The translations under genes and the position numbers were made by a program. From Streptomyces sp. AM 4-1-1 (GTDB lineage Bacteria; Actinomycetota; Actinomycetes; Streptomycetales; Streptomycetaceae): a stretch of 64,000 nucleotides of DNA. The stretch is taken from NCBI RefSeq assembly GCF_029167625.1, contig NZ_CP119145.1, positions 6,572,001 to 6,636,000 on the forward strand, in the 5' to 3' direction. Of the stretch, positions 42,538-51,164 are shown piece after piece; positions within the stretch are counted from its first letter, which is position 1; every line of letters starts with the position of its first letter. The notes below the pieces were generated by a model. The model did not search any database. It was not told where the DNA came from and was given only the letters and a program-made list of their open reading frames with translations.

Positions 42538-42878
42538 CGTCCGGTACGGCCCCCGCCGCGTGCCCGGCCCGATGCCGAGGAGCCGGGTGATGTGGGCCGT
42601 GCCGCGGCCGCGTCGGCCCGCGTGACCCCGCCGGCTCCTTGGGGCCAGCCGTAATCGGCCGTGCGTACGAGTCGCCATACCGGCGTGGGACGGATGGTGG
42701 GTAAGTTCCGGAACAGCCCACCAAGCGTCGCCCGTTCGCGACTACCGTGTGTGTCCGGAGATCAACGCTGGGCTCATCTTTCCGCGGTCGGCCCGCCGTT
42801 GACCCGTACCGGACCGACCACCGCAGGTGTCACCGCCGAACGCCGATTCCTGGTGCCCCATGTACCGAGGACGCTGAA
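42538..42878. other. Gene-free stretch before the conservon
   Basis: 341 bases between iclR and cvnA. The frame of cvnA is open back to 42747 but lacks a start with a ribosome-binding site. No repeat or terminator of note was found. Confidence 0.5.
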
Positions 42879-44957
42879 ATGTCACAACTACGCGCGCCCG
42901 AAGCGCGCACGGAACGCCGGGAGGGCGGGCGTCACGGCCGACCGGGCGCCCGTGCCCTCGCACCGGCTCCCCCCACGCCGGGTGCCGCTCGGACATCGCC
43001 CGAATCGCGGATACGCCCCCGGCTGCTGCGAAGCGCGCTGCTGCCGACCGTCGCCGCGGCGCTGAGCGGCGCCGTCGCCGTCGCCGTCACCGTCCGGGCC
43101 ACCGAGATCCGCCCCTCCGAGGAACTGTGGATCACCCTCGGCGCGTGCGGGGCGTCGGCGGTCGCCGCCGTGGTCGCGGCCTTCCTCGGTGCCAACCGGA
43201 CGGCGACCGCCGTCTTCGGACGCTGCCTGGCGCTTCGTCGCTCCAGTGCCCACGGACAGGCCGAAGTGGGGCGTCTCATGGAGCGGTTGCGCAAGGGAGA
43301 GACGGTGCCCGCCCGGCCGCCGGCCGAGCCCGCGGCCCCCGGTGGAGACGCCTTCGACCTGCTCGCACACGAAATGGCGCGCTCGCACGAGACGGCCCTG
43401 GCGGCGATCACCGAGGCGTCCCTGCCGTCCGGTGGTGACGCGGCACGGGGCGACGGGGACGCGCACCGGGTCGAGGTCTTCGTCAACCTCGCCCGACGTC
43501 TGCAGTCGCTCGTGCACCGCGAGATCCAGCTGCTCGACGAGCTGGAGCACGAGGTGGAGGATCCCGATCTGCTCAAGGGCCTCTTCCACGTCGACCACCT
43601 GGCCACCCGCATCCGCAGGCACGCGGAGAACCTCGCGGTCCTCGGCGGAGCGGTCTCCCGGCGGCAGTGGAGCAATCCGGTCAGCACGACGGAGATCCTG
43701 CGCTCGGCGATCGCGGAGGTCGAGCAGTACCCCAGGGTCAAGCTGGTGCCGCCGATCGACGGCACGCTGCGTGGACACGCCGTCGCCGACGTGATCCACC
43801 TGCTGGCCGAACTGGTGGAGAACGCGACCGTGTTCTCCTCGCCGCACACCCAGGTGCTGCTGCGCGCCCAGCGCGTCACGGCCGGGCTGGCCCTGGAGGT
43901 CGAGGACCGCGGCCTCGGTCTGCCGGTCCATGAGCAGAAGCGGATGAACGCCCTGCTCGCCGATCCCGACCAGGTCGACGTCGCGCATCTGCTCCAGGAC
44001 GGCCGGATCGGTCTCTTCGTCGTCGCGTCACTGGCACACCGCCATGGCATCGCGGTCCGGTTGCAGAGCAACATCTACGGCGGTACGCAGGCCGTGCTGG
44101 TCCTGCCACAGGCCCTGCTCGGCCCGGACGAGGACATCGCACCCACCCCTCAGCCACCGCAGCGGACGCATCAGTCACCCGCTCATCAGCAACAAGCACC
44201 GACACAGCAGGCGCACCGCCAAGAGGGCCGTCAGGCACCAGCACCGTCGCGACAACAGCAGCCGACGCCGGAAGCGGAAGTACCAACCGCGAACCCACGG
44301 CAGCGGCTCGACCATCCCCCGCGGCAGCGGAGCGCCGAGGACCGGCCCCCTCCGTCGGTCCGGCCGCCCGAAGACACACCGACCACGGCCCTCGCCGAGA
44401 CCGGGGGCGCGGGCGGCGACCCGACGAGACCGCTGCTTCCCCGGCGCACCACCCAGGAGCACCTGGCCCCACAGCTCCGGGTACCCCCAGTCCCGCGCAC
44501 GGAGGACGCCTACGCCCCGCACGACCCCGGGCTGATGGCCGCGTTCCAGCGAGGCGTCGGACTCGCCGAGTCGCAGATCGACGGGCCGGACCAGCCGGAC
44601 CGCGGCCCCGGCTCCGACCGGAGCCCTGGGCTGGACGCCCCGGACCGGACGTCATGGCCGGACCGGGGCATCGAGGGGGACCGGGACGGTCAGGAGGCGC
44701 GGCACCGTCGGCAGGCTCGGCCCGTCCCTACCGAGTGGACCGGCCGCACGGCCCAGGACGGCCTGGACGACCGGTCCGTCCCCGCGGCACCCATCGGTCC
44801 GGCCGCCCCGACGGCGTCGGCCGTCCCCGCCGCGCCCGGTGGGGACCTGCCTCCCGCCCCGCTGCCGGTGCGCGGCCGGACCCCCGGCTCCACCTGGCCC
44901 CTGCCGCTCACGGACCCCCACCAAGACCCCCGCGACGAAGACCCCTTCAAGGAGTAG
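42879..44957 (+). CDS. cvnA: Conservon histidine kinase-like protein CvnA
   Basis: Membrane sensor-kinase-like component of a Streptomyces conservon. Two hydrophobic helices lie near residues 50-73 and 84-105. A helical dimerisation-like region is followed by a HATPase fold (HLLAELVENATVFSSPHTQVLL with the N-box Asn, DRGLGLPVHEQ, GRIGLFVVASLAHRHGI). The C-terminal 270 residues are Pro/Gln/Arg-rich and disordered. ATG 42879 with GAGG upstream is chosen over an open frame 44 codons longer. 692 aa. Nitrate/sensor-type kinase activity in conservons is not firmly shown. Confidence 0.92.
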   Translation: MSQLRAPEARTERREGGRHGRPGARALAPAPPTPGAARTSPESRIRPRLLRSALLPTVAAALSGAVAVAVTVRATEIRPSEELWITLGACGASAVAAVVAAFLGANRTATAVFGRCLALRRSSAHGQAEVGRLMERLRKGETVPARPPAEPAAPGGDAFDLLAHEMARSHETALAAITEASLPSGGDAARGDGDAHRVEVFVNLARRLQSLVHREIQLLDELEHEVEDPDLLKGLFHVDHLATRIRRHAENLAVLGGAVSRRQWSNPVSTTEILRSAIAEVEQYPRVKLVPPIDGTLRGHAVADVIHLLAELVENATVFSSPHTQVLLRAQRVTAGLALEVEDRGLGLPVHEQKRMNALLADPDQVDVAHLLQDGRIGLFVVASLAHRHGIAVRLQSNIYGGTQAVLVLPQALLGPDEDIAPTPQPPQRTHQSPAHQQQAPTQQAHRQEGRQAPAPSRQQQPTPEAEVPTANPRQRLDHPPRQRSAEDRPPPSVRPPEDTPTTALAETGGAGGDPTRPLLPRRTTQEHLAPQLRVPPVPRTEDAYAPHDPGLMAAFQRGVGLAESQIDGPDQPDRGPGSDRSPGLDAPDRTSWPDRGIEGDRDGQEARHRRQARPVPTEWTGRTAQDGLDDRSVPAAPIGPAAPTASAVPAAPGGDLPPAPLPVRGRTPGSTWPLPLTDPHQDPRDEDPFKE

Positions 44958-44964
44958 ACGCACC

Positions 44965-45399
44965 ATGGCGAGCGATATGTCACCCAGTCAGGTACCTGAC
45001 CTCGACTGGCTGTTGAGCGGACTGGTCCAGCGCGTGCCGTTCACCCGCAGCGCGGTCCTGCTCTCCGCCGACGGGCTGGTCAAGTCGGTGCACGGCATGG
45101 ACGCCGACAGCGCCGACCACATGGCGGCCCTGGCAGCCGGTCTGTACTCGCTGGGCCGCAGTGCCGGTGCGAGGTTCGGCGACAACGGGGAGGTCCGCCA
45201 GGTCGTGGTCGAGCTGGCCTCGACCCTGCTGTTCGTCTCCACCGCCGGCTCCGGCACCTGTCTCGCGGTCCTGGCGGGCCGTGACGCCGACGCCGCGGTG
45301 CTCGGCTACGAGATGGCCATGCTGGTCAAGAGCGTCCGGCCCTACCTGATGACCCCCGCCAGACAGGCGGCGGGCATGCCGGGCGGCACAGGACTGTGA
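44965..45399 (+). CDS. cvnB: Conservon roadblock/LC7 protein CvnB
   Basis: 144 aa. LDWLLSGLVQRVPFTRSAVLLSADGLV is the usual start of the roadblock/LC7 domain, which binds and regulates the small GTPase of the conservon. It starts at ATG 44965 seven bases after cvnA, with CAAGGAG overlapping the cvnA stop. The stop overlaps cvnC (GTGA). Confidence 0.94.
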   Translation: MASDMSPSQVPDLDWLLSGLVQRVPFTRSAVLLSADGLVKSVHGMDADSADHMAALAAGLYSLGRSAGARFGDNGEVRQVVVELASTLLFVSTAGSGTCLAVLAGRDADAAVLGYEMAMLVKSVRPYLMTPARQAAGMPGGTGL

Positions 45400-45785
45400 A
45401 GGTGCCGGCCCCGCAGGACGGGCCGTTGCTCGACGACGCGGCCGGCCGGCTCATCCGTCCGTACACCGTGAGCGACGGCCGCACCCGGCCGACCACCGTC
45501 CTCGATCTGCTCTCGCTGGTCCTGGCCACGGGAAGTGAGCCGCGGGCTCACCCCCGTATCCACTTCGGCCCCGAACACACCGTGGCTCTCGAACTGTGCG
45601 ACGACCCCGTGTCGGTGGCCGAGATCGCCGCCCATCTGCGACTGCCCGCCGCCGTGACCAAGGTCCTCCTCTCCGACCTGGTGGACTGCGGGGCGGTCAC
45701 CGCGCACCCGCCGGCCTTCCACGACATGCCCACCGACCGTTCCCTGCTGGAGGCAGTGCTCGATGGTCTACGACGACAGCTCTGA
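45396..45785 (+). CDS. cvnC: Conservon DUF742 protein CvnC
   Basis: 129 aa. RLIRPYTVSDGRTRPTTVLDLLSLVLATG is the DUF742 start, and ALELCDDPVSVAEIAAHLRLPAAVTKVLLSDLVDCGAV a winged-helix-like region. GTG 45396 overlaps cvnB, and its 3' end overlaps cvnD by 23 bases. Exact role unknown; a membrane-complex adaptor in the conservon model. Confidence 0.94.
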   Translation: MKVPAPQDGPLLDDAAGRLIRPYTVSDGRTRPTTVLDLLSLVLATGSEPRAHPRIHFGPEHTVALELCDDPVSVAEIAAHLRLPAAVTKVLLSDLVDCGAVTAHPPAFHDMPTDRSLLEAVLDGLRRQL

Positions 45786-46389
45786 CAGCCCCGGAAGCTC
45801 CGAGATCTTTCCCGTCGCGCTCAAGATCCTGATCGCGGGCGGGTTCGGCGTCGGCAAGACCACCTTCGTCGGCGCGGTCAGCGACATCGCGCCCCTCAGC
45901 ACCGAGGAACTGCTGACCCAGGTCAGTGTCGCGACCGACAGCCTCGAAGGCATCGAGTCCAAGACGGCGACCACCGTCGCCATGGACTTCGGCCGGATCA
46001 CCCTCGACGAGCGGCACGTGCTGTACCTGTTCGGCACCCCCGGGCAGGAGCGCTTCTGGTTCATGTGGGACGAACTCTCGCGGGGCGCGCTCGGCGCGGT
46101 CGTCCTGGCCGACACCCGGCGCCTCGCGGAATGCTTCCCCGCCGTCGACTTCTTCGAGCGGCGCGGCATCGGATTCATCGTCGCGGTCAACGAGTTCGAC
46201 GGCGCCCACCGCTACGAACCCGATGAGGTACGGGCTGCCCTCGATCTCGGACCGGCGGTCCCGGTGGTGCTCTGCGACGCCAGGACCGCCAGCTCGTCGA
46301 CCCGGGCGCTCGTCACCCTCGTACAGCACCTCATCAACGCCACCTCCGTACCGGCCGCCTCCTCCGCGAGCCACGGAGTCCGCCCATGA
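45763..46389 (+). CDS. cvnD: Conservon small GTPase CvnD
   Basis: 208 aa Ras-like ATP/GTP-binding protein. G1 is ILIAGGFGVGKTTFVGAVS, G3 is LFGTPGQERFWFMWDE, G4 is VAVNEFDGA. ATG 45763 lies inside the 3' end of cvnC. The C-terminal 20 residues are flexible. Ends overlapping the GAF gene (ATGA), so all five genes form one translationally coupled unit. Confidence 0.95.
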   Translation: MVYDDSSDSPGSSEIFPVALKILIAGGFGVGKTTFVGAVSDIAPLSTEELLTQVSVATDSLEGIESKTATTVAMDFGRITLDERHVLYLFGTPGQERFWFMWDELSRGALGAVVLADTRRLAECFPAVDFFERRGIGFIVAVNEFDGAHRYEPDEVRAALDLGPAVPVVLCDARTASSSTRALVTLVQHLINATSVPAASSASHGVRP

Positions 46390-46976
46390 CCCGCTACACG
46401 ACCGGCCGGCTGCTGCTCACCCCCGCCGATCCCGACGCCGGGGTCCGGGCCCGACGGCTGCGCGCACTGGGGCTCGTCGAGCGGTCCGACGCCTCGTTCG
46501 ACAACTTCGACGCCTTCGCGGACAAGGTGGCCGAAGTGACGAAGACGCCCTTCTCGATGGTCAACTTCATCGACGAGAACCGCCAGTTCTTCGCCGGGCT
46601 GCACACCCCGGACGGCGCGCACTCCGGAGCCGACCTCGGCGCGGCGGCCGCGGGCAGCAGCCGTCGCAGCGGCCGGTATCTGACCCGCGACCGCGGCTAC
46701 TGCCCGCACGTGGTCGTACGGCGCAAGGCGCTCGTTCTGGAGGACGTCTGCGACTACCCCCGGTTCGCGGGCAACGCGGTCGTCGACGACATAGGCATCC
46801 GCTCGTACCTGGGGGCGCCGCTCATCGACCGTACGGGCATCGCCCTCGGCACGGTCTGCGCCGTCGACACCGTGCCGCGCCCCTGGGGGCGTGACGGGCT
46901 GGCCACGATCAAATCGCTGGCGAGAGAACTCCTCGGACACATCGACGGACGTGTGCCGGGGGAGGGGCACGGCTGA
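46386..46976 (+). CDS. GAF domain protein at the end of the conservon
   Basis: 196 aa. A single GAF domain at about residues 30-185 (FSMVNFIDENRQFFAGLHTP, RGYCPHVVVRRKALVLEDVCDYPRFAGN, IRSYLGAPLIDRTGIALGTVCAVD), a sensor module for a small ligand or redox signal. It starts by ATGA overlap with cvnD. Many conservons carry a cytochrome P450 or similar gene at this place; here the partner is a sensor, suggesting signal input rather than a metabolic output. Confidence 0.9.
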   Translation: MTRYTTGRLLLTPADPDAGVRARRLRALGLVERSDASFDNFDAFADKVAEVTKTPFSMVNFIDENRQFFAGLHTPDGAHSGADLGAAAAGSSRRSGRYLTRDRGYCPHVVVRRKALVLEDVCDYPRFAGNAVVDDIGIRSYLGAPLIDRTGIALGTVCAVDTVPRPWGRDGLATIKSLARELLGHIDGRVPGEGHG

Positions 46977-47105
46977 CCCCTGTCGGGTGCCGCGCCCGTC
47001 AGTGGTCCCGCCCCACTCGTACACGGCCCACCGCTCCCGGTCCGCCGGTCCGCGGCTGGTTCGTCCGCCCTGGCCCGTGCGTCCTCCCGGCCCGCTCGCC
47101 CCGGG

Positions 47106-47852
47106 TCAGTCGAGCGCGAACGCGTCCGCCAGCATGTCCGTCTGCGCCGCGAGCAGGGTCTCCCCGCTGTGGCCCATCCCCGCGAACTGGCCCGTAACCT
47201 CCAGGCTGACGGCGCCGTGCAGTTGCGTCCACGCCAGTACGGCCCCGCCCGCGGCCCGGCCCGACGCCTCCGGATCACCGGCCGCTCCGGGCGCGTAGGT
47301 GGCGACCCACTCCGCCACCGCGGTGTCCGTCCTCAGCCAGTCGGTCAGCTGACGCACCACCGGGAGCACCCCGGCCCCCGGGGTTCCCGCCACGAACAGC
47401 GGAAGGAACGGGCCGAGCACCGCGCGGGCCCGGACGAGTGTGTCCTGCGGGGCGGTGTATCCGGGCACCGGAGCGCCCTGGACCAGCAGATAGCGATGTG
47501 GTTCGGCCACGGCCCACGCGCGGTACGCGCCGGCCAGCGCGTGCAACCGCGCCCGCGGCCCGGGCGCCGCCGCGGCGGACGCCTCCGTCGGCCCCGTCGC
47601 GGTGTCGGCCGCCGCGGCGATGGCCGCCGCCGCATCGTCGTACGCGTCCCTGATCAGCGCGCTCAGCAGATCGTCACGCCCCGCGAAGTAGCGGTACAGC
47701 GCCGGGCCGGAGAGCCCCATCTCCTTGGCGACCCGGGTGAGCGCGAGTGCTCCCGCACCGTCCTCGGCGAGTTGCCGGAGCGCCGTTTCCTTGATCTCGG
47801 ACCGCGTCTGCTCCCGGTACCGGGCACGTGGCCCTTGCTGTGTCTGGACCAT
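47106..47852 (-). CDS. TetR-family repressor with WHG C-terminal domain
   Basis: 248 aa. The HTH is at about residues 15-62 (IKETALRQLAEDGAGALALTRVAKEMGLSGPALYRYFAGRDDLL). The ligand domain carries AWTQLHGAVSLEVTGQF, the W-HG signature. Start 47852; divergent from the SDR-like gene, with two matching palindromes between them (47886-47900 and 47930-47944) as probable operators. It most likely represses that gene and itself. Confidence 0.92.
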   Translation of the reverse strand: MVQTQQGPRARYREQTRSEIKETALRQLAEDGAGALALTRVAKEMGLSGPALYRYFAGRDDLLSALIRDAYDDAAAAIAAAADTATGPTEASAAAAPGPRARLHALAGAYRAWAVAEPHRYLLVQGAPVPGYTAPQDTLVRARAVLGPFLPLFVAGTPGAGVLPVVRQLTDWLRTDTAVAEWVATYAPGAAGDPEASGRAAGGAVLAWTQLHGAVSLEVTGQFAGMGHSGETLLAAQTDMLADAFALD

Positions 47853-47885
47853 CGCGGAAACTCCTCGTTACTGGACATCGCGTGC

Positions 47886-47944
47886 GTTATGCACAGTAAC
47901 ACAAGAGCTTGCGGTCGGCCCGACGGGAAGTTATGGTCCATAAC
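47886..47944. promoter_or_regulatory. Two related operators between the TetR and SDR genes
   Basis: GTTATGGTCCATAAC (47930-47944) is a perfect 15-base palindrome. GTTATGCACAGTAAC (47886-47900) shares the GTTATG...TAAC form with the centres 44 bases apart, about four helical turns. Both lie in the divergent promoter region. Confidence 0.7.
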
Positions 47945-47998
47945 GAAAGCGACGGTGAATAACTATCCGTCGTTGTCCCTGACCCGAGGAGCGCATTC

Positions 47999-48946
47999 AT
48001 GACCGCCGCACATGATCTCCAGGCAGTGCTCGGTGCCGGACCCGCAGGTACCGCTCTCGCCGTCGAACTGGCCCGCCGCGGCCACCGCGTCCGGCTCGTC
48101 GACCGGGCGGGCACCGGACCGGCGATCGAGGGGGTCGAGCGGTTCTCCGCCGACGTCTCCACGGCCGAGGGCGCCCGGGCCGCCGTGGACGGAGCGGCCG
48201 TCGTCCATCACTGCGTCAACGTCGGCTACCACCTCCAGACCGAGGTCATGCCACGGATACAGGTGGCCGTCCTCGCCGCTGCCGAAGCGGTCGGCGCCCG
48301 GCTCGTCGTGCTCGACACGCTCTACCCGTACGGGGAGACGCACGGCGTGGTCATGACCGAGGACACTCCGTGGAACGCCACCACCCGCAAGGGCCGGATG
48401 CGCGCCGAACTGGACGCCCGCTACCTCGCCGCACACCGCGAGGGTCGGCTGGGCGTCGTCCTGGGCCGGTCGGCCGACTTCGTCGGGCCCGGCGTCCTCA
48501 GCTCCACGCTGGGCGCCGCGGTCTTCCCGGCGGCGCTGACCGGGGGACAGGTGCCCGCGTTCGGCGACATCGACCTGCCGCACAGCTACACGTACATCGG
48601 TGATGTCGCCGCCGGTCTCGCCACGCTCGGCGAACATCCCGACGCCGACGGGCGCGTCTGGCACCTCCCGACGGCGCCGGCCCTCACCACCCGGGAGATC
48701 TTCACGATGATCGAGGACCGGACCGGCAGGCCGCTCGATCTCACCGCCGTCGAGGAAGCGCGACCGTTCGGGCCGTTCGACGAGACGTTCATGGACGAGT
48801 ACGCCGAGATGTTCTACCAGCACACCGAGCCGCAGATCGTCGACTCCACCGCCGTCGAGGAGGCGTACGGACTCGTGCCGACCCCGCTCTCCGTCGCCCT
48901 GGACACCACTCTCGCCTGGTACGAGGAGTGGCTGACCGCCCGGTGA
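47999..48946 (+). CDS. NAD(P)-dependent epimerase/reductase (extended SDR-like)
   Basis: 315 aa. The Rossmann motif reads VLGAGPAGTALAVELARRGHRVRLVDR, replacing the usual GxxGxxG with GAGPAGTA, which also resembles FAD/NAD binding. LDTLYPYGETHGVVMTEDTP and the RSADFVGPGV segment match extended SDRs, but the canonical YxxxK is not evident (LYPYGE ... TRKGRMRAEL). ATG 47999 follows GAGGAG. Probable target of the divergent TetR repressor. Substrate unknown. Confidence 0.82.
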   Translation: MTAAHDLQAVLGAGPAGTALAVELARRGHRVRLVDRAGTGPAIEGVERFSADVSTAEGARAAVDGAAVVHHCVNVGYHLQTEVMPRIQVAVLAAAEAVGARLVVLDTLYPYGETHGVVMTEDTPWNATTRKGRMRAELDARYLAAHREGRLGVVLGRSADFVGPGVLSSTLGAAVFPAALTGGQVPAFGDIDLPHSYTYIGDVAAGLATLGEHPDADGRVWHLPTAPALTTREIFTMIEDRTGRPLDLTAVEEARPFGPFDETFMDEYAEMFYQHTEPQIVDSTAVEEAYGLVPTPLSVALDTTLAWYEEWLTAR

Positions 48947-49063
48947 CGACGGCCGGGGCGCGGGGGTGCCCGGAACCGTCGTCGCGGGAGTCGTCGGCGC
49001 TCGACGGCCGTGGCCGGACCGGACGTTCCCGCCGGCGAGGACAGTGGACCCCGAGCCGGCCCG

Positions 49064-49981
49064 TCAGGGAGTGAGGAAGCGGGTGATCCGCTCCCGCAGT
49101 CCACTCGCGTCGAGACCGTGCGCCGTCAGATGCTCGTCCAGCTGCCCGTACCGGCGCAGCTCGGCCCGACCCACCCCGAGGCCCAGCACCCGGTGCGGCA
49201 GATCGGCGAGCGCGTCGTTGGCGGCGGCGGTCGACGTACCCGCGAGGTACGGCTCGACGAGCACCACGTCCACGCTCGCCCCGGTCCCGGCCGCCCGCCG
49301 CAGCGCCGCCGCGTCGAACGGCCGCACGGTTGTCGCGTACAGCACGGAGACGTCGAGCCCCTCGGTGGCCGCGAGGACGTCGTCGAGCATCGGCCCGATC
49401 GCGACCACCACCGCGGCGCTCCCTTCGCGCACCGTCAGAAAGCCGCTGCCGCTGCCGCTGCCGCTGCCGGTGACCGGCCGGGGCCGGGCGTTCGCCTGGA
49501 GGGAGAGGCGCACATAGTCCCGGCCGTCCCCGGCCGCCGCCCTGCGCAGCAGGGCCTCGGCCTCGTCGGGGTGGCCGGGGACGTGTACCGCCCAGCCGTC
49601 CAGGGTGTCCATCAACGCGACGTCACCCGGCGACATATGGGTGAAACCGCCGGCCGGCCAGTCGTACGACGCACCGGCGCTGACCAGCACACCGCCCACG
49701 CCCTGATGGCCGAAGTCCAGCTTCACCTGCTCGAACGGCCGCTCCACCAGGAAGCTGGCGAAGGTGTGCACGATCGGCCGCAGTCCGGTCAGCGCGATCC
49801 CCGCGCCCGCCCCGATGAGCAGCTGCTCCCGGATGCCGACGTTGATCACCCGCCGCGGATGGGCCCGCTCGGCGCTGTCGAAGCCGTCCCTGCTGATTTC
49901 GGCCAGCACCAGGGCGAGCCGGGGGTCCTCGTCGAGCAGTCGCGACGTGGTCGCGATGAATCGGTCACGCATCGTGTCCAT
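49064..49981 (-). CDS. Transketolase, C-terminal subunit
   Basis: 305 aa. Pyrimidine-binding and transketolase C-terminal domains of a split transketolase. INVGIREQLLIGAGAGIAL holds the TPP-activating Glu, and HMSPGDVALMDTL and SVLYATTVRPFD follow. A GSGSGSGSG stretch encoded by a CCGCTG repeat array (about 49443-49468 on the plus strand) separates the domains. ATG 49981 (MDTMRDRF) is used; the 49-codon extension upstream overlaps the partner gene. Works with the N-terminal subunit 32 bases upstream. Confidence 0.9.
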   Translation of the reverse strand: MDTMRDRFIATTSRLLDEDPRLALVLAEISRDGFDSAERAHPRRVINVGIREQLLIGAGAGIALTGLRPIVHTFASFLVERPFEQVKLDFGHQGVGGVLVSAGASYDWPAGGFTHMSPGDVALMDTLDGWAVHVPGHPDEAEALLRRAAAGDGRDYVRLSLQANARPRPVTGSGSGSGSGFLTVREGSAAVVVAIGPMLDDVLAATEGLDVSVLYATTVRPFDAAALRRAAGTGASVDVVLVEPYLAGTSTAAANDALADLPHRVLGLGVGRAELRRYGQLDEHLTAHGLDASGLRERITRFLTP

Positions 49982-50013
49982 GGGTCCTGGTCTCCGTCTG
50001 TGGTTCCGGTCGT

Positions 50014-50715
50014 TCAGTTCTTGGGGTCGACCTGGGCGATCACGGCCAGGGGCCGGCCCGGGTGCGGTGCGGTGAACGCCTCGTACAGCGCTTCGTGGTC
50101 CCGGCCGTCCACCGTCCTGGCCACCCATCCGGCGGCCTCGAACCGGGCCGCGCTCCCGCCGGGAGTGCCATGGGTCGCCGAGGCGTTGTCGATCACCACC
50201 GTGTGCAGTTGGTCGAGCCCGGCGGGGGCGGCGTAGGCGATGGCCTCGTGGTTGCTGCCCTCGTCCAGCTCCGCGTCACCGGTCAGCACCCACACCCGAG
50301 GACCGGTCAGCCCCTGGGCCCGCAGTCCGAGTACGGTCCCCACCGCCAGCGGGAGTCCGTGCCCCAGCGAACCGCTCCCGATCTCGGCGCCCGGTACGAG
50401 CGTCCGGTCCGGGTGATGACCGAGCGGCGAGTCGTACGAGCCGAAGCCCGGCAGCAGCTCCTGGTCGAAGAAGCCGCGCGCCGCCAGCACGGCGTAGTAC
50501 GCCATAGGACCGTGTCCCTTCGACAGCAGGAACCGGTCCCGGTCCCGCGCGCCGAAGGTCTCGGGCGAGACCCGCAGGACCCGGTCGTACAGCACCCAGA
50601 GGACGTCCAGGGTGGAGGTGGCGGCGGGGCCGTGCTTCTCGTCGCCCGTCATGAGGCTCATCAGCCGGTTCAGATCGGCGTACCCCGGCACCGGGGCGGT
50701 GGTCGTGTTCGTCAT
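50014..50715 (-). CDS. Transketolase, N-terminal subunit
   Basis: 233 aa with ATG 50715; ATG 50733 and 50742 are alternatives and no strong ribosome-binding site decides. The TPP domain has LSKGHGPMAYYAVLAARGFF, GSGSLGHGLPLAVG and VWVLTGDAELDEGSNHEAI with the GDxxxxEGxxxEA-type Mg-TPP motif, then VVIDNASATHG. Split transketolases of this type often serve special pathways (amino-sugar, C7N or small-molecule biosynthesis) rather than the pentose phosphate route. No such pathway is obvious next to it. Confidence 0.9.
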   Translation of the reverse strand: MTNTTTAPVPGYADLNRLMSLMTGDEKHGPAATSTLDVLWVLYDRVLRVSPETFGARDRDRFLLSKGHGPMAYYAVLAARGFFDQELLPGFGSYDSPLGHHPDRTLVPGAEIGSGSLGHGLPLAVGTVLGLRAQGLTGPRVWVLTGDAELDEGSNHEAIAYAAPAGLDQLHTVVIDNASATHGTPGGSAARFEAAGWVARTVDGRDHEALYEAFTAPHPGRPLAVIAQVDPKN

Positions 50716-50850
50716 GCCGTCAGCGTCCGACATCAACCGCACTTGAGGTCAAACGCCGAGGTGCAGGGGAAGGGATTCGTGATCACCCGGCCAGGTGCGG
50801 TATTCTTCTGGTGCGCGTCCGGCCGGGGAAACCCCAGGTCAGACGGGTAT

Positions 50851-50924
<74 letters not shown>

Positions 50925-50943
50925 CTGGAGACAGTCGCAGATC

Positions 50944-50977
50944 AGAGCCGGTTTCGGAGATGTCCGGAACCGGCTCT
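50944..50977 (+). terminator. Hairpin after the first tRNA-Pro
   Basis: A 15-base stem with one wobble pair (50944-50958 with 50963-50977) and a four-base loop, 20 bases after the tRNA. It resembles in form, and partly in sequence, the hairpin after the second tRNA-Pro copy. Confidence 0.8.
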
Positions 50978-51164
50978 TGGTCGTTGCCGGGGACCGACGC
51001 CGTGGACCATCAGGCACATCTGTCCGTACGGTGACTTCGCCGACTTCGCCGCAAGCCCGGCCCTGCCCGCGGAGCAACCGTCCACTGCCCGCACGGCACG
51101 GGGCAGCTCAGCCGTTTGCCGGAGACGGTGTGACAGGGCCGGGGGCAGCCCCCAGTCTGGACGG

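Noticed and set aside
49443..49468. CCGCTG repeats in the transketolase C-subunit
   Set aside because: Encode a short Gly-Ser linker inside a coherent protein; not a separate element.
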